A stretch of 17,983 bases of DNA from Bog-756 sp038210245 (GCA_038210245.1 JBBQWW010000072.1:1-17983); one strand, 5' to 3'. Shown: positions 1 through 7,170, counted from the stretch's first letter. Notes: a model not told the origin generated them from the sequence alone. Numbers and translations are program-made.

Positions 1-339
1 CTCGAGCGCTGCGAGCGCCGGTATCGGGAACTGGCCCGTGAGCTCGCCGACATCGGCTACATCGCGGCAGGCAGCGTGGCCCCTCGATACAACCGCTGCG
101 GGAAGTCGAACTGCCGGTGCCACGGCGACCCCCCGCACCTCCATGGCCCCTACTTCCAGTGGACCGCCAAAGTGGGCGGCAAGACCGTCAACAAGCGACT
201 CACCGAAGAAGAGGCGGCGCTCTACAACGAGTGGATCGCCAACGACCGCCGGGTCCGCGCTCTCCTCGCCCAGATGCGAGAAGTAGCTGCCGAGGCCCAG
301 ACGGTCATGCTCGGAGAGGCTGCCCAGCTGCCGGTCTGA
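1..339 (+). CDS. DUF6788-type small protein, 5' end outside window
   Basis: The frame is open from base 1 to a TGA at 337-339, so the first residues are off the window; a GTG at 76 is an internal candidate start. The visible 112 residues contain a cysteine-rich motif, CGKSNCRC followed by HGPYFQW, then TAKVGGKTVNKRLTEEEA and a helical C-terminus. This Cys-x4-Cys-x-Cys plus HGPY pattern is what I know as the DUF6788 family, which has no established biochemical role; the cysteines suggest metal binding, but that is inference. The gene lies outside the island and is followed directly, in the same frame, by a transposase remnant, so this flank has probably been rearranged by insertion sequences. 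The family call is from recalled motif similarity only. Confidence 0.7.
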   Translation, partial: LERCERRYRELARELADIGYIAAGSVAPRYNRCGKSNCRCHGDPPHLHGPYFQWTAKVGGKTVNKRLTEEEAALYNEWIANDRRVRALLAQMREVAAEAQTVMLGEAAQLPV

Positions 340-582
340 GGTTTAATCGCAAGCACAGAGATTCGAGCGATTGGGCGCACCATCAGGACCTGGTTGGACA
401 CGATCTGCAACTACCACCTGGCCAAGGTGACCAACGGACCCACCGAGTCCCTCAACAACCTGATCAAACGCATACAGCGGATCGGCTTCGGCTTCCGGAA
501 CTTCGAGAACTCCCGGATTCGAACCCTGCTCTACGCGGGAAGGCCGAACTGGCGAGTTCTCGGCTCGATCGTCGTCCGATGA
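340..582 (+). pseudogene. ISL3-like transposase C-terminal remnant
   Basis: The frame after the preceding stop reads EIRAIGRTIRTW, then NGPTESLNNLIKRIQRIGFG and FRNFENSRIRTLLYAG, ending at a TGA at 580-582. This is the C-terminal catalytic segment of ISL3-family transposases: the Glu of NGPTE is the third residue of the DDE triad and FRNF..RIR is the conserved tail. Only about 80 of the usual 400 or more residues remain. The zinc ribbon and the first two acidic residues are missing, and there is no convincing start codon, so the copy is dead. It belongs to a different ISL3 subgroup from the intact element at 9749-11143, which has ALVESTNTKL at this place. It lies outside the left island boundary. 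Confidence 0.8.
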
Positions 583-613
583 GGTCCCAGACCCCGCCAG
601 AATCCGAAGAGCC

Positions 614-666
614 CCTCTGAACTGGAGCGGACAACGGGATTCGAACCCGCGACCCCAACCTTGGCA
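614..666 (-). other. Left attachment-site repeat (displaced tRNA-Gly 3' end)
   Basis: Positions 623-666 match the CCA end through the anticodon loop of the tRNA-Gly at 14180-14255 with one mismatch (633). Similarity continues nine bases past the CCA to 614, with one more mismatch (621). After 666 the match stops inside the anticodon loop, so this copy lacks the 5' half and cannot be a functional tRNA. It is the expected scar at the far end of a tRNA-integrated element. Confidence 0.85.
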
Positions 667-763
667 GCCTGGAATTAGCCGATTCTGACCAGGGCATTTC
701 TGCGACTGCCCAGCTCAGCGGTACTGTGCGAACGACCTCGAACGAGCCCGAACGTCCCGGGCG

Positions 764-785
764 GCGCGATGGACGCGACGTGGAA
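764..785 (+). repeat. Island-end repeat, left copy (possible integrase arm site)
   Basis: A 22-nt segment containing ATGGACGCGAC and TGGAA recurs at 14115-14136 with 20 of 22 bases identical. This copy lies about 100 nt inside the left att core. Tyrosine integrases of the lambda type bind arm sites flanking the core, and after integration one arm ends up at each island end. The arm-site role is inferred from position only. Confidence 0.5.
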
Positions 786-849
786 CGCTCCTATGGGACT
801 CGCGTCACGACGACTCACGGCCACGCTCAGTGCGTGGCACGCTTGACCG

Positions 850-1701
850 ATGTCAGCGATCACCGCCGAACAGCGCATCAGCGAGTGCGATGCCCTCATG
901 GATGCAGCTGTTGCCGCCCGCCACGACGACGAGGCGCTTGTCGATGCACTACGCGCCTGCGTGAACCATCCTTGCGCCTACCACGAGATGGACCTACCAG
1001 AGCTCTACCGCGACCTGGGCGAGGCGCTGGCGCGGCTGAACCGCTACGACGAGTCGTTGGAGGCTCTCGAGTCGGCGATCGCCGCCGGCGAACGCGGCCG
1101 CCCCCACCCGAGGACGAACGTGGCCGAGGTCCTCCTTCAGGCTGGCCGACGCCCAGAGGCCGATACCCTGTTCGACGCGCTGCGCCAGAAGTGTCCCGAG
1201 GACATCTGGCTGTACAACGCCGCCGGGTTCTCCTACGCCGAGGTGGGCGAACATGGTGCTGCGCTTCCGTGGTTGGAGGAAGGCATCGCCCTGGCACTCG
1301 CCGACGGTGACGCAGAGCGCATCCTCGGACAGCTCAACGAGCAGCGTCACCGCTCCCGAGAGGCACTCGGCCTCGGCGATGACGAACTGACCGCCCGGGT
1401 GGCGGCATTCGTGGCACCCGAAAGCCCAAGAGTCTCTGGCTGGGGACGCCGAAGCTTCGAGTCGTTTGGCGAGGCGCACCCGGATCGCTCCCAGTGCAGT
1501 CACTGCGGTTGGGACCTTGAGTACGAAGGACCGACCGAATTGAACCTCAACGAGCTTGAGCGACTGGCAGAAAGCCTCGCCCATGGCCGCGGTCAGGTCG
1601 CTCACGACCCACAGGCACCACTCCGGATCGTTAAAGTCGGTCGGAACGCACCGTGCCTTTGTGGCTCGGGTCGTAAGCACAAGCACTGCTGCGGCCGATG
1701 A
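850..1701 (+). CDS. TPR-like protein with C-terminal SEC-C zinc motif
   Basis: This 283-residue protein has helical, TPR-like repeats at about residues 50-160 (ELYRDLGEALARLNRYDESL, then a similar unit around LYNAAGFSYAEVGEHGAALP). A CSHCGWDLEYEG pair lies at 216-226 and a classical SEC-C motif at the C-terminus (VGRNAPCLCGSGRKHKHCCG, cysteines 269, 271, 280 and 281). SEC-C motifs bind zinc and occur at the ends of SecA and of many uncharacterised proteins, where they mediate protein or ribosome contacts. No enzymatic motif is visible. The stop overlaps the next gene's start (ATGA at 1698-1701), so the two are translationally coupled and probably work together. I see no clear Shine-Dalgarno or -10 before the ATG. 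The domain call is firm; the function is unknown. Confidence 0.85.
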   Translation: MSAITAEQRISECDALMDAAVAARHDDEALVDALRACVNHPCAYHEMDLPELYRDLGEALARLNRYDESLEALESAIAAGERGRPHPRTNVAEVLLQAGRRPEADTLFDALRQKCPEDIWLYNAAGFSYAEVGEHGAALPWLEEGIALALADGDAERILGQLNEQRHRSREALGLGDDELTARVAAFVAPESPRVSGWGRRSFESFGEAHPDRSQCSHCGWDLEYEGPTELNLNELERLAESLAHGRGQVAHDPQAPLRIVKVGRNAPCLCGSGRKHKHCCGR

Positions 1702-3041
1702 GCGCCGATGCCGTCGACGCCGCGGTACGCCGAGTCACTGCCCGGCGACCGGACCTCGGTATGGCACCCCGAAGCGCCGCCGATGCTCTCACCGCCGGTG
1801 AGGGCGCGGACATGATCCACCAAGCGGCGCTCCAGCAATGGCTCTGGTGGTACCTGCCTCGCCGCTACCCCGAAGAGGACTGGAGGTGCCTGGCCGATGC
1901 GGCGGCCGAGCTGCTGGGTGAGCTTCATCTTTCCCACCTGGCTCAGGTCGCCCGGTCCGACCAGACCACGGCCATTCTGACGGCCTGGGAGCGTGGGGCC
2001 GAACTGGGCGCCAAGGCATTCCACAAGGCACAGCATGCCTCCGGTGTCGAGCCTCCAGACACCGAATTCCTGGCGTGGGGATCAGTCATGGGAAGCGACG
2101 AAGCATCTGCGGTAGACATCGTCGAGCGTGCGCTCGGCGAAGCGGTCCGCTCCGGCGACCTCGTGCCTAGAGCGCCACGGTGGCGGTCGCGAGCAACGGC
2201 CATTACCGAGCAGGTGCTGACCCAGCCGCTCGACCTCCCGCCAGGACAGACACTTGCCAGCCTTGTTCTCACCGAGCGGGTAGGACGATGGGTCGACTCA
2301 GCCCGCCACCCTCGGCTCGGCGAGTGGCGGGCGTCGGTCGCCAACCGGCTCCTCAACCCGATCGAGCCCCCCGCCAACGCTGACGACGCAGTCGCCCCGT
2401 TCCGTTGGCTAATCGAGTTGGCCTCGGAGCCCCGGGGGGCGGAACTGACCCAGAGCAACTACCTGGCTCGGGCGACGGTACTCGCCGCGGTGGAGCGCTT
2501 CGGTTGGTGGGACTGGCCCAAGCCGCCGCATTCCGAGGCCGACGTGCACCAGCTCGCGATCGTTCGCGAGTCAGCCACCCGGCTGCGAGTTGTACGTCGA
2601 AGAGGCCGCCGCCTGCATGCCACGTCGCGAGGATCACAGCTACTTGCCTCACCCACTGATCTGTGGCGGTGTGTCGCCGGCGAGACCGAGGATGGCGAGG
2701 AATTCACTCAGATGGTGACCGAACTTGTCGCGCTACGCGTCCTCCGGGGAAGGGTGGAGACCGGCGAACTCGCTGCCGAAGTCGGGCTCATCCTTGCTGC
2801 GCAGCGGTGGTCCACCTCAAACGGCCCCATAACACCGAACGAGGTTTCTTCAGCGATCTGGCGGCCGCTGCGCTGGTGGCGAATCTTGTCGATACTCGAT
2901 GAGGTCGAATCGACCTGGGAACGGGGAACTGGGCGTCGCATGAACCCGCACACGGTGGCGTTCAACGCCAGCGGCGAGGCCACGGCACTCGCCTATCTGC
3001 GATCCCGCGCCGCCGGACCTCGCCAAAGCGTCTACGCATGA
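1698..3041 (+). CDS. Uncharacterised 447-aa protein, pRiA4b ORF-3-like C-terminal half
   Basis: The ATG overlaps the stop of the SEC-C gene, so it is the second gene of a two-gene operon. Residues 250-327 (LTQSNYLARATVLAAVERFG, then LAIVRESATRLRVVRRRG, RLHATSRGSQLLASPTDLW) follow a pattern I recall from the C-terminal winged-helix-like half of actinobacterial 'plasmid pRiA4b ORF-3 family' proteins. The N-terminal 200 residues are helical and tryptophan-rich (QQWLWWYLPRRYPEEDW) and I do not recognise them; the ORF-3 core itself is not obvious. There is no signal peptide or membrane segment, so it is probably cytoplasmic. pRiA4b-type genes are common on plasmids and islands with no assigned role. 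The 25-nt boundary repeat begins 25 nt after the stop. Confidence 0.7.
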   Translation: MSADAVDAAVRRVTARRPDLGMAPRSAADALTAGEGADMIHQAALQQWLWWYLPRRYPEEDWRCLADAAAELLGELHLSHLAQVARSDQTTAILTAWERGAELGAKAFHKAQHASGVEPPDTEFLAWGSVMGSDEASAVDIVERALGEAVRSGDLVPRAPRWRSRATAITEQVLTQPLDLPPGQTLASLVLTERVGRWVDSARHPRLGEWRASVANRLLNPIEPPANADDAVAPFRWLIELASEPRGAELTQSNYLARATVLAAVERFGWWDWPKPPHSEADVHQLAIVRESATRLRVVRRRGRRLHATSRGSQLLASPTDLWRCVAGETEDGEEFTQMVTELVALRVLRGRVETGELAAEVGLILAAQRWSTSNGPITPNEVSSAIWRPLRWWRILSILDEVESTWERGTGRRMNPHTVAFNASGEATALAYLRSRAAGPRQSVYA

Positions 3042-3065
3042 TCCCGGTGATCGGTGATCGAAATG

Positions 3066-3090
3066 CATGGGAGGCTCCCGGAATTTCATC
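3066..3090 (+). repeat. 25-nt boundary repeat, copy A
   Basis: Pattern CATGGGAGG-N12-CATC. It matches copy B (8416-8440) at 23 of 25 positions. CCGGA (3078-3082) and TCCGG (3089-3093) can form a small hairpin with a six-base loop. It lies between the convergent ends of the 1698-3041 gene and the DUF6228 gene. Confidence 0.75.
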
Positions 3091-3100
3091 CGGAACCAGA

Positions 3101-3463
3101 CTACGAATCCTCTGAATCGGCATCTGTGAAGAACTGGCTCAGCGCTTCGGCAAGTCGGTCCATCTCCTCACCAGCCTCAACTCGGATCTCTGCCTCGGCC
3201 GTCCATGTCGGTTGGTTCCACGTATCACTGAGGCTGATCTGCAAGATCGTATGGGAACGCCTGCTCTGGGCCAGGATCCTGAGATCGTGATCGACCCCCT
3301 CCCAAGTACGTGTGGCCGGCCATCCCTTCCAGTCGGGCGCCAACGCCCTAATGAATTCGACCAGGTCATTGTTAGAAGTATGCCTGTGGGCAGTGGCCGC
3401 CAGCCCGGCGTCCTCGATGTCCACGTCGAATCCCAAAAAGGTCGTCACCCTGATCGACAGCAT
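3101..3463 (-). CDS. DUF6228-like protein
   Basis: This protein of about 120 residues reads DVDIEDAGLAATAHRHT, then FIRALAPDWKGWPATRTWEG, DHDLRILAQSRRSHTILQIS, and finally WTAEAEIRVEAGEEMDRLAE. The order of a short beta strand, 'LA..W.GW...R.W', 'D..L.I.A' and 'E.R...GEE..RLA' matches what I remember of DUF6228, a family of unknown function common in actinobacteria. I chose the ATG at 3463 because longer reading would run into the divergent HAD gene; a GTG at 3466 is an equal alternative, and the frame stays open to 3619. No active-site motif is visible. It is divergent from the HAD gene with only about 37 nt between starts, so any promoters must overlap. Cytoplasmic by appearance. Confidence 0.65.
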   Translation of the reverse strand: MLSIRVTTFLGFDVDIEDAGLAATAHRHTSNNDLVEFIRALAPDWKGWPATRTWEGVDHDLRILAQSRRSHTILQISLSDTWNQPTWTAEAEIRVEAGEEMDRLAEALSQFFTDADSEDS

Positions 3464-3486
3464 CACGAAAGCCGGATGACCGTCAC

Positions 3487-3492
3487 TACACT
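3487..3492 (+). promoter_or_regulatory. Candidate -10 box of a leaderless HAD transcript
   Basis: TACACT fits the actinobacterial TANNNT -10 pattern and ends 8 nt before the GTG at 3501. Transcription would then begin at about the start codon. No Shine-Dalgarno is present, which fits a leaderless start. Confidence 0.45.
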
Positions 3493-3500
3493 TGCTCGCC

Positions 3501-4184
3501 GTGACCTCTAACCGGGACCGAATGGTGATCTTCGACTGTGACGGGGTCCTGGTGGACAGCGAGAGGCTTGCCGTTGAGATCGACGTCCAGTGGATTGGGT
3601 CATTGGGATGGCCAATCACGAAGAGTGAAGTTGTCGATCGATTCTTGGGGAAGAGTTACGCCGATGTCCTGAAGGAGATTACGGCCCACATTGGGCGGCC
3701 TCTCCCCCCGCAGTTCGAGGATTCCTGGGACGCTGAATACAGCCGAGTGTTCGACGAACAGTTGGAGGCGGTCCCTGGCGTCGCTATGGCGATCACGGAG
3801 ATTCAGCATCAAGGATTCCAGACATGCGTCGGATCGAGCGGATCGCACGAGCGAATCCGCCGATCCCTCACAGTGACGGATCTGTGGGACATCTTTGCGG
3901 GCAGGATATTCAGCATCAGTGACGTGGTGAGAGGAAAGCCCGCCCCCGACCTGTTCCTGCATGCGGCGACGGAAGTTGGGATTGCGCCATCTCGTTGCGT
4001 GGTGGTCGAGGACAGCAAGCATGGAGTTACCGCTGCCCACGAGGCTGGGATGAAGGTCGTGGGATTCGGCGGAGGGATCACGCCAGCAGTACACCTTCAA
4101 TATGCGGATGAGGTGATCGAAGCAATGAGTGACTTGCCGACAACAGTGAACCGCTTGATTTGGTCGTCGCACGTCGAACGGTAA
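3501..4184 (+). CDS. HAD-superfamily hydrolase (beta-phosphoglucomutase/phosphatase-like)
   Basis: All four HAD motifs are present: motif I FDCDGVLVDSE (nucleophile Asp12 and acid/base Asp14 counted from GTG 3501), motif II in VGSSGSHERI, motif III lysine in GKPAPDLF, and motif IV VVVEDSKHG. The helical cap between motifs I and II places it in subfamily IA, with beta-phosphoglucomutase, phosphoglycolate phosphatase and sugar-phosphate phosphatases. The length (227 aa) is normal. The substrate cannot be read from sequence. The frame opens earlier at TTG 3492 and has an ATG at 3522; I chose GTG 3501 because a -10 box sits at leaderless distance and the N-terminus length suits the family. A 25-nt boundary repeat starts 3 nt after the stop. 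It is an independent unit, divergent from the DUF6228 gene. Confidence 0.9.
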   Translation: MTSNRDRMVIFDCDGVLVDSERLAVEIDVQWIGSLGWPITKSEVVDRFLGKSYADVLKEITAHIGRPLPPQFEDSWDAEYSRVFDEQLEAVPGVAMAITEIQHQGFQTCVGSSGSHERIRRSLTVTDLWDIFAGRIFSISDVVRGKPAPDLFLHAATEVGIAPSRCVVVEDSKHGVTAAHEAGMKVVGFGGGITPAVHLQYADEVIEAMSDLPTTVNRLIWSSHVER

Positions 4185-4186
4185 AG

Positions 4187-4211
4187 CATGGGACGCCCTG
4201 GCAATGGCATC
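4187..4211 (+). repeat. 25-nt boundary repeat, copy D
   Basis: Begins CATGGGACG and ends CATC with the same 12-nt spacing as the other copies; 20 of 25 positions match copy B. It starts directly after the HAD stop codon. A short stem (CTGG/CCGG with one T-G wobble) replaces the stems of the other copies, so pairing is partly kept despite base changes. Confidence 0.7.
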
Positions 4212-4258
4212 CGGAGACGCTCCGCTCGGTGAGTCTGTGGTTCACGAAACATGGTCGG

Positions 4259-4264
4259 TAGCCT
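4259..4264 (+). promoter_or_regulatory. Candidate -10 box of a leaderless membrane-protein transcript
   Basis: TAGCCT (TANNNT) ends 6 nt before the ATG at 4271, again the spacing of a leaderless start. No ribosome-binding site precedes the ATG. Confidence 0.45.
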
Positions 4265-4270
4265 CTGAGC

Positions 4271-4927
4271 ATGACCCTGACCGAGGAGCGCTCCGAACAT
4301 CTAGTCGCCCGGCGGTCCGTGCGTCTCATGGTGGCGTCGATCGTCGTCGCTGCCGCTGTCGGCATAGGTCTTTCAGGGCTTGGGTGGCTCCTTCTCTCTG
4401 TCGGTGGCTCGCTCCTCGTCCCAGCCTTGGTTGTGGCTCTCGTGGGTGCCGTCATTGCGACTGGCTGCTGGATCGCATTGGGGAATCGACGGCGAACCAA
4501 GTTGTTCCTGGCTTCGTGCCTGGCGTTCACTCTCGGCGCAAGCCTCTGGACGTTCTTCTTTGCCCTACCCGTCTCGCTGCTCGGCTCGGCGACAACCCAA
4601 GCACAGTCCGAGATTACTGAGTTGACCACTCATTCCCTGCGGGTCGCATCGGCTCAGTGCAAGGTGGTGAGATCCGGGACCATGGGCCTCCTCGATGCCC
4701 CGTACAGGGTTTGCGGATTCTCACCAGGTCCTGGGTTCAGTCCGTTCCTCAACTACACCAGCCTCAACGGTAGAGCAGACAGTGGGCTTGGATTCACGCC
4801 GGTCGGAGAAGCGGCATTCCCCGACGAATGCACTCGACATCTCGAAGGTCCATGGTGGGCCTGGAACCGGGCTGCCGATGGCGTGGGAGATTGCCAGATC
4901 GGGTACACGTGTCAGGGTAGTGGCTAG
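4271..4927 (+). CDS. Three-TM membrane protein with cysteine-containing C-terminal domain
   Basis: This 218-residue protein is not one I recognise. After a charged N-terminus it has three hydrophobic segments at about residues 19-42 (MVASIVVAAAVGIGLSG...), 46-68 (LLVPALVVALVGAVIATGCW) and 79-103 (LFLASCLAFTLGASLWTFFF). A C-terminal part of about 110 residues contains several cysteines (AQCKVV, YRVCGF, DECTR, DCQIGYTC), consistent with a disulfide-bonded extracytoplasmic domain rich in Gly and aromatic residues. The topology with the C-terminus outside is inference. It is a single-gene unit between boundary repeats D and E. The other overlapping frames here have no comparable domain structure. 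Confidence 0.65.
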   Translation: MTLTEERSEHLVARRSVRLMVASIVVAAAVGIGLSGLGWLLLSVGGSLLVPALVVALVGAVIATGCWIALGNRRRTKLFLASCLAFTLGASLWTFFFALPVSLLGSATTQAQSEITELTTHSLRVASAQCKVVRSGTMGLLDAPYRVCGFSPGPGFSPFLNYTSLNGRADSGLGFTPVGEAAFPDECTRHLEGPWWAWNRAADGVGDCQIGYTCQGSG

Positions 4928-4977
4928 AGATCACGATCCTGGCCTGGCATCGCTCTTGGGGCAACCTGATTCATCGC

Positions 4978-5002
4978 CATGGGAGGGCGAGTTCCAGCCA
5001 TC
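4978..5002 (+). repeat. 25-nt boundary repeat, degenerate copy E
   Basis: The outer blocks CATGGGAGG and CATC are intact and 12 nt apart as in the other copies, but the internal 12 bases have diverged (about 14 of 25 positions match copy B). It lies between the end of the membrane-protein gene and the 3' end of the IS30 pseudogene, whose recognisable homology stops at about its inner edge. Confidence 0.45.
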
Positions 5003-5882
5003 ACTGTGGTCAGCATGGTCCGGGGCCACGCTCCCTAGTCGGGAACCTCGTGGGAACCACCAGCGGCACTGTCGGTTCAGGTTCTCGATCTGACCGCGCT
5101 GCCAGGGACTGTGGGGCTCACAGAACCACGCGTCTACGTCGTAGGTGTCGGCGATCAAGGGCCACTTGGACCACTCGGTTCCTTGGCCGAAGGAGACCGA
5201 CTTACGCAAATGTGGCGGGATGCGATCGAGCCCGTCGGCCAGTCCCGCGACGATGGCATCGGCGGAGTACCCCTCGGGCATGGTGACAGGAATGGCATAC
5301 CGGGTGACCCGCTCGGTGAACCACAACATCGACGACTTGTTGCGCCAGCCGATGATCTGGTCTGCCTCCCAGTGGCCAGCTCGGCCCTTTCGTTGACGAC
5401 GGCCGGGCGGGCCGTGATGTTGGGTAACGCCGGACGGACGGTCAGGTGACGCACCTGGCGATGTCGTCGACGAGGTCGTCTCGAGCGCAGGCACTCAGTT
5501 GCCTTCACGGCGAGGACGCCGGCGAACACGGTGGCGTAGATCGTCTCCACGCAGACCCGGTCCTCGATCTCGTCAGCCACCAGGTCAGCCCAGATGGCCA
5601 CTGGCGATCGACCATCCTCAGCTGACCCGTGACTCGGTCGGCCAACATGCCCGGCAGTTCCAGGCGCCGAGAGCGAGGTCGGCCGAGGTTCGTCCTGGCC
5701 GACTTGTCGGCTGTCACCGGCCGGTAGCGAACGCGGCCTCCGTTGGCTGCCACCTCACAGGCGACCGTCGTCGGATGACGACGGACTCTTCGGGCGATCT
5801 CGGCCCACGATGTGGACCGATCTTCGATCAGCGCAAGGCTGATCTCCTCGCGTTCGGGCTGCGACAGCGGCGCGCCTGGCAT
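5003..5882 (-). pseudogene. IS30-family transposase, frameshifted and truncated
   Basis: Three minus-strand frames together spell an IS30 transposase. The first (from 5882) has the N-terminal HTH, PLSQPEREEISLALIED then EIARRVRRHPTTVACEVAAN. The second covers about 5600-5410 (EIEDRVCVETIYATVFAG). The third (about 5430-5003) has the DDE core: GHWEADQIIGWRNKSSMLWF, then FGQGTEW, then CEPHSPWQRGQIENLNRQ and WWFPRG. At least two frameshifts separate them. The second catalytic Asp, normally in a DQG- or DNG-type motif, is Gly here (FGQGTEW). The last 30-40 residues of the family are missing, and homology ends at boundary repeat E. No matching terminal inverted repeats or target duplication were found. 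The copy is inactive and old. Confidence 0.85.
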
Positions 5883-5892
5883 TGTGGTGTCT

Positions 5893-5955
5893 CCATCGGT
5901 CGGTGTTGGTCAACAGCACCGGTCATCATGACCGGGACCGTGCACCGACCGATGG
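5893..5955. repeat. Nested perfect inverted repeats (possible cruciform or RNA hairpin)
   Basis: CCATCGGTCGGTG (5893-5905) is the exact reverse complement of 5943-5955. Inside it CCGGTCA-tca-TGACCGG (5919-5935) forms a second perfect hairpin. A partly competing pairing, GGTGTTG with CAACAGCACC (about 5902-5920), is also possible. The structure starts 11 nt upstream of the IS30 pseudogene start and about 175 nt before the PadR gene. It could be an IS30 end remnant, an operator or a structured leader. No T-tract follows, so a simple terminator is unlikely. Confidence 0.7.
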
Positions 5956-6116
5956 AACCTGCCGACGCTGCGGGAATGTCGCCTGATTGTGGACGCTCGG
6001 AGTCTGCGCTTACCCCCACGGATCCGTCACGGACTGAACGGGTGCTTGTCGGTCGAGGCGACCAGTACCGGCACCCCCATTCCGACGTCGCGCTTTCTGA
6101 GCGAGAGCTTTACTGC

Positions 6117-6122
6117 TATAAC
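6117..6122 (+). promoter_or_regulatory. Candidate -10 region of padR-HAAS operon
   Basis: TATAAC, overlapping TAACTT (TANNNT) two bases later, lies 6-8 nt before the ATG at 6130 in locally AT-rich sequence. This again fits a leaderless start. A PadR repressor commonly binds its own promoter, so this is the likely operator region, but I see no clear dyad in it. Confidence 0.5.
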
Positions 6123-6129
6123 TTGTTGC

Positions 6130-6480
6130 ATGGTACCTGGCAATGAATATGCCTGGGTTGCGCAACTTCGTCGTGGGGCGGCGGAGCACTGTGTCCTCGC
6201 CCTGCTGCGCCATGGCGAGGGGTACGGATTCGACCTCGCCCGGATACTGGTGAATGCGGATGGATTAATCGCCAGCGAGGGGACGATCTATCCACTCCTG
6301 GCCCGCCTCCGGCGACATGGTCTGGTTGAGACGACCTGGAGGGAATCAGGAGAAGGACCACCTCGCCGGTACTACCGACTCACTGGCGCAGGTGAGGAGT
6401 CCCTGGCCCTCTTCGCCGACCACTGGAAGGTCTTCCGCGACGCTGTCGACCAAATCCTCAATGAAGGAGACGCCACATGA
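6130..6480 (+). CDS. PadR-family transcriptional regulator
   Basis: From the ATG at 6130 this gives 116 residues, usual for a short PadR protein. The winged helix-turn-helix is clear: QLRRGAAEHCVLALLRHGEG, then YGFDLARILVNADGLIASEG, then TIYPLLARLRRHGLVETTWR with a wing at GEGPPRRYYRLTGAG, and a C-terminal dimerisation helix. PadR proteins are dimeric repressors, often of membrane or efflux functions, that respond to small molecules or envelope stress. The frame is open back to 5989, but the HTH begins soon after 6130 and a -10 box sits just upstream. The stop overlaps the start of the HAAS gene (ATGA, 6477-6480), so the two are coupled, the usual PadR-plus-membrane-partner arrangement. Confidence 0.9.
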   Translation: MVPGNEYAWVAQLRRGAAEHCVLALLRHGEGYGFDLARILVNADGLIASEGTIYPLLARLRRHGLVETTWRESGEGPPRRYYRLTGAGEESLALFADHWKVFRDAVDQILNEGDAT

Positions 6481-7091
6481 GCACAGCCGATCGGACGGAC
6501 GTACTCGTCGACCGTTACCTCAGTGACCTCGATGCGGCCTTACGGGGCCTCCCAGCCGCGAGGAGACAGCAGATCATCGATGAGATCACCGAACACATCT
6601 CCGAAGGGCGATCCGGGCTCCAACACGACGACGAGGTCGGCCTCCGGGAGCTGCTAGATCGAGTCGGTGATCCCGACGACATCGCGGTAGAGGAGGCCGT
6701 CGACTATCCGCGGCCGCGAACCGACGCAGGCGATGCCTGGGTCCCTTGGCTACTGCTGTTCGGGGGATTCGCGTTCGGTGTCGGATGGTTCGTCGGAGTG
6801 GCACTGCTCTGGTGGTCCAAGACTTGGAGTGTGCGAGACAAACTTCTGGGGACGCTCATCATTCCGGGCGGCCTAGCCAGTCTGTTCATCGCCATGGGGG
6901 GACTCGTTGCCATTCCTGCTCGTGCAGAGACGTGCACGGCATCAGGAGGGCCGCTGGTTCCGACAACCACCCACTGCACGCAAAGCGGGTCTTCGCTGTC
7001 GGCTGTGGTCGCCATCCTTGTCGCCATCTGTCTGCTCTTGGCCCCGATCCTGGTGGCGGTTCATCTTGAACGAGTTCGACGGCGAGCATGA
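6477..7091 (+). CDS. HAAS/DUF1700-type membrane protein, PadR partner
   Basis: The N-terminal about 75 residues (VDRYLSDLDAALRGLPAARR, then QQIIDEITEHISEG, then LRELLDRVGDPDDIAVEEAV) match the HAAS/DUF1700 helical domain found in membrane proteins encoded next to PadR regulators. Three hydrophobic segments follow at about 87-113, 122-147 and 174-197, with a loop carrying two cysteines (ETCTASGG, THCTQSG) between the second and third. The length (204 aa) is usual. Such proteins are thought to be membrane sensors or PadR-linked regulators, though the mechanism is not settled. The ATG overlaps the padR stop, so expression is coupled. The last residues (HLERVRRRA) form a basic cytoplasmic tail. 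Boundary repeat C lies about 55 nt downstream. Confidence 0.85.
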   Translation: MSTADRTDVLVDRYLSDLDAALRGLPAARRQQIIDEITEHISEGRSGLQHDDEVGLRELLDRVGDPDDIAVEEAVDYPRPRTDAGDAWVPWLLLFGGFAFGVGWFVGVALLWWSKTWSVRDKLLGTLIIPGGLASLFIAMGGLVAIPARAETCTASGGPLVPTTTHCTQSGSSLSAVVAILVAICLLLAPILVAVHLERVRRRA

Positions 7092-7145
7092 CGGCGTGGC
7101 AACGACGATCCGACATGTGAGGCTGACGCGGACGAACCTCTCACC

Positions 7146-7170
7146 CATAACAGGCTCCCGCAACGTCATC
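7146..7170 (+). repeat. 25-nt boundary repeat, copy C
   Basis: CATAACAGG-N12-CATC, 19 of 25 identical to copy B. It is part of a larger hairpin whose stem AGGCTC (7152-7157) pairs with GAGCCT (7175-7180). It lies between the convergent 3' ends of the HAAS gene and the methyltransferase gene, so it could also act as a bidirectional transcription barrier, though it has no T-tract. Confidence 0.65.

Noticed and set aside
624..666. A second functional tRNA-Gly
   Set aside because: Only the 3' half is present; sequence after the anticodon loop does not pair, so no cloverleaf forms.
790..820. Sixth copy of the 25-nt repeat (TATGGGACT...)
   Set aside because: Only the first block is similar and no CATC follows at the fixed distance.
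994..1686. 230-aa minus-strand frame
   Set aside because: It lies opposite the SEC-C gene and has no domain-like pattern.
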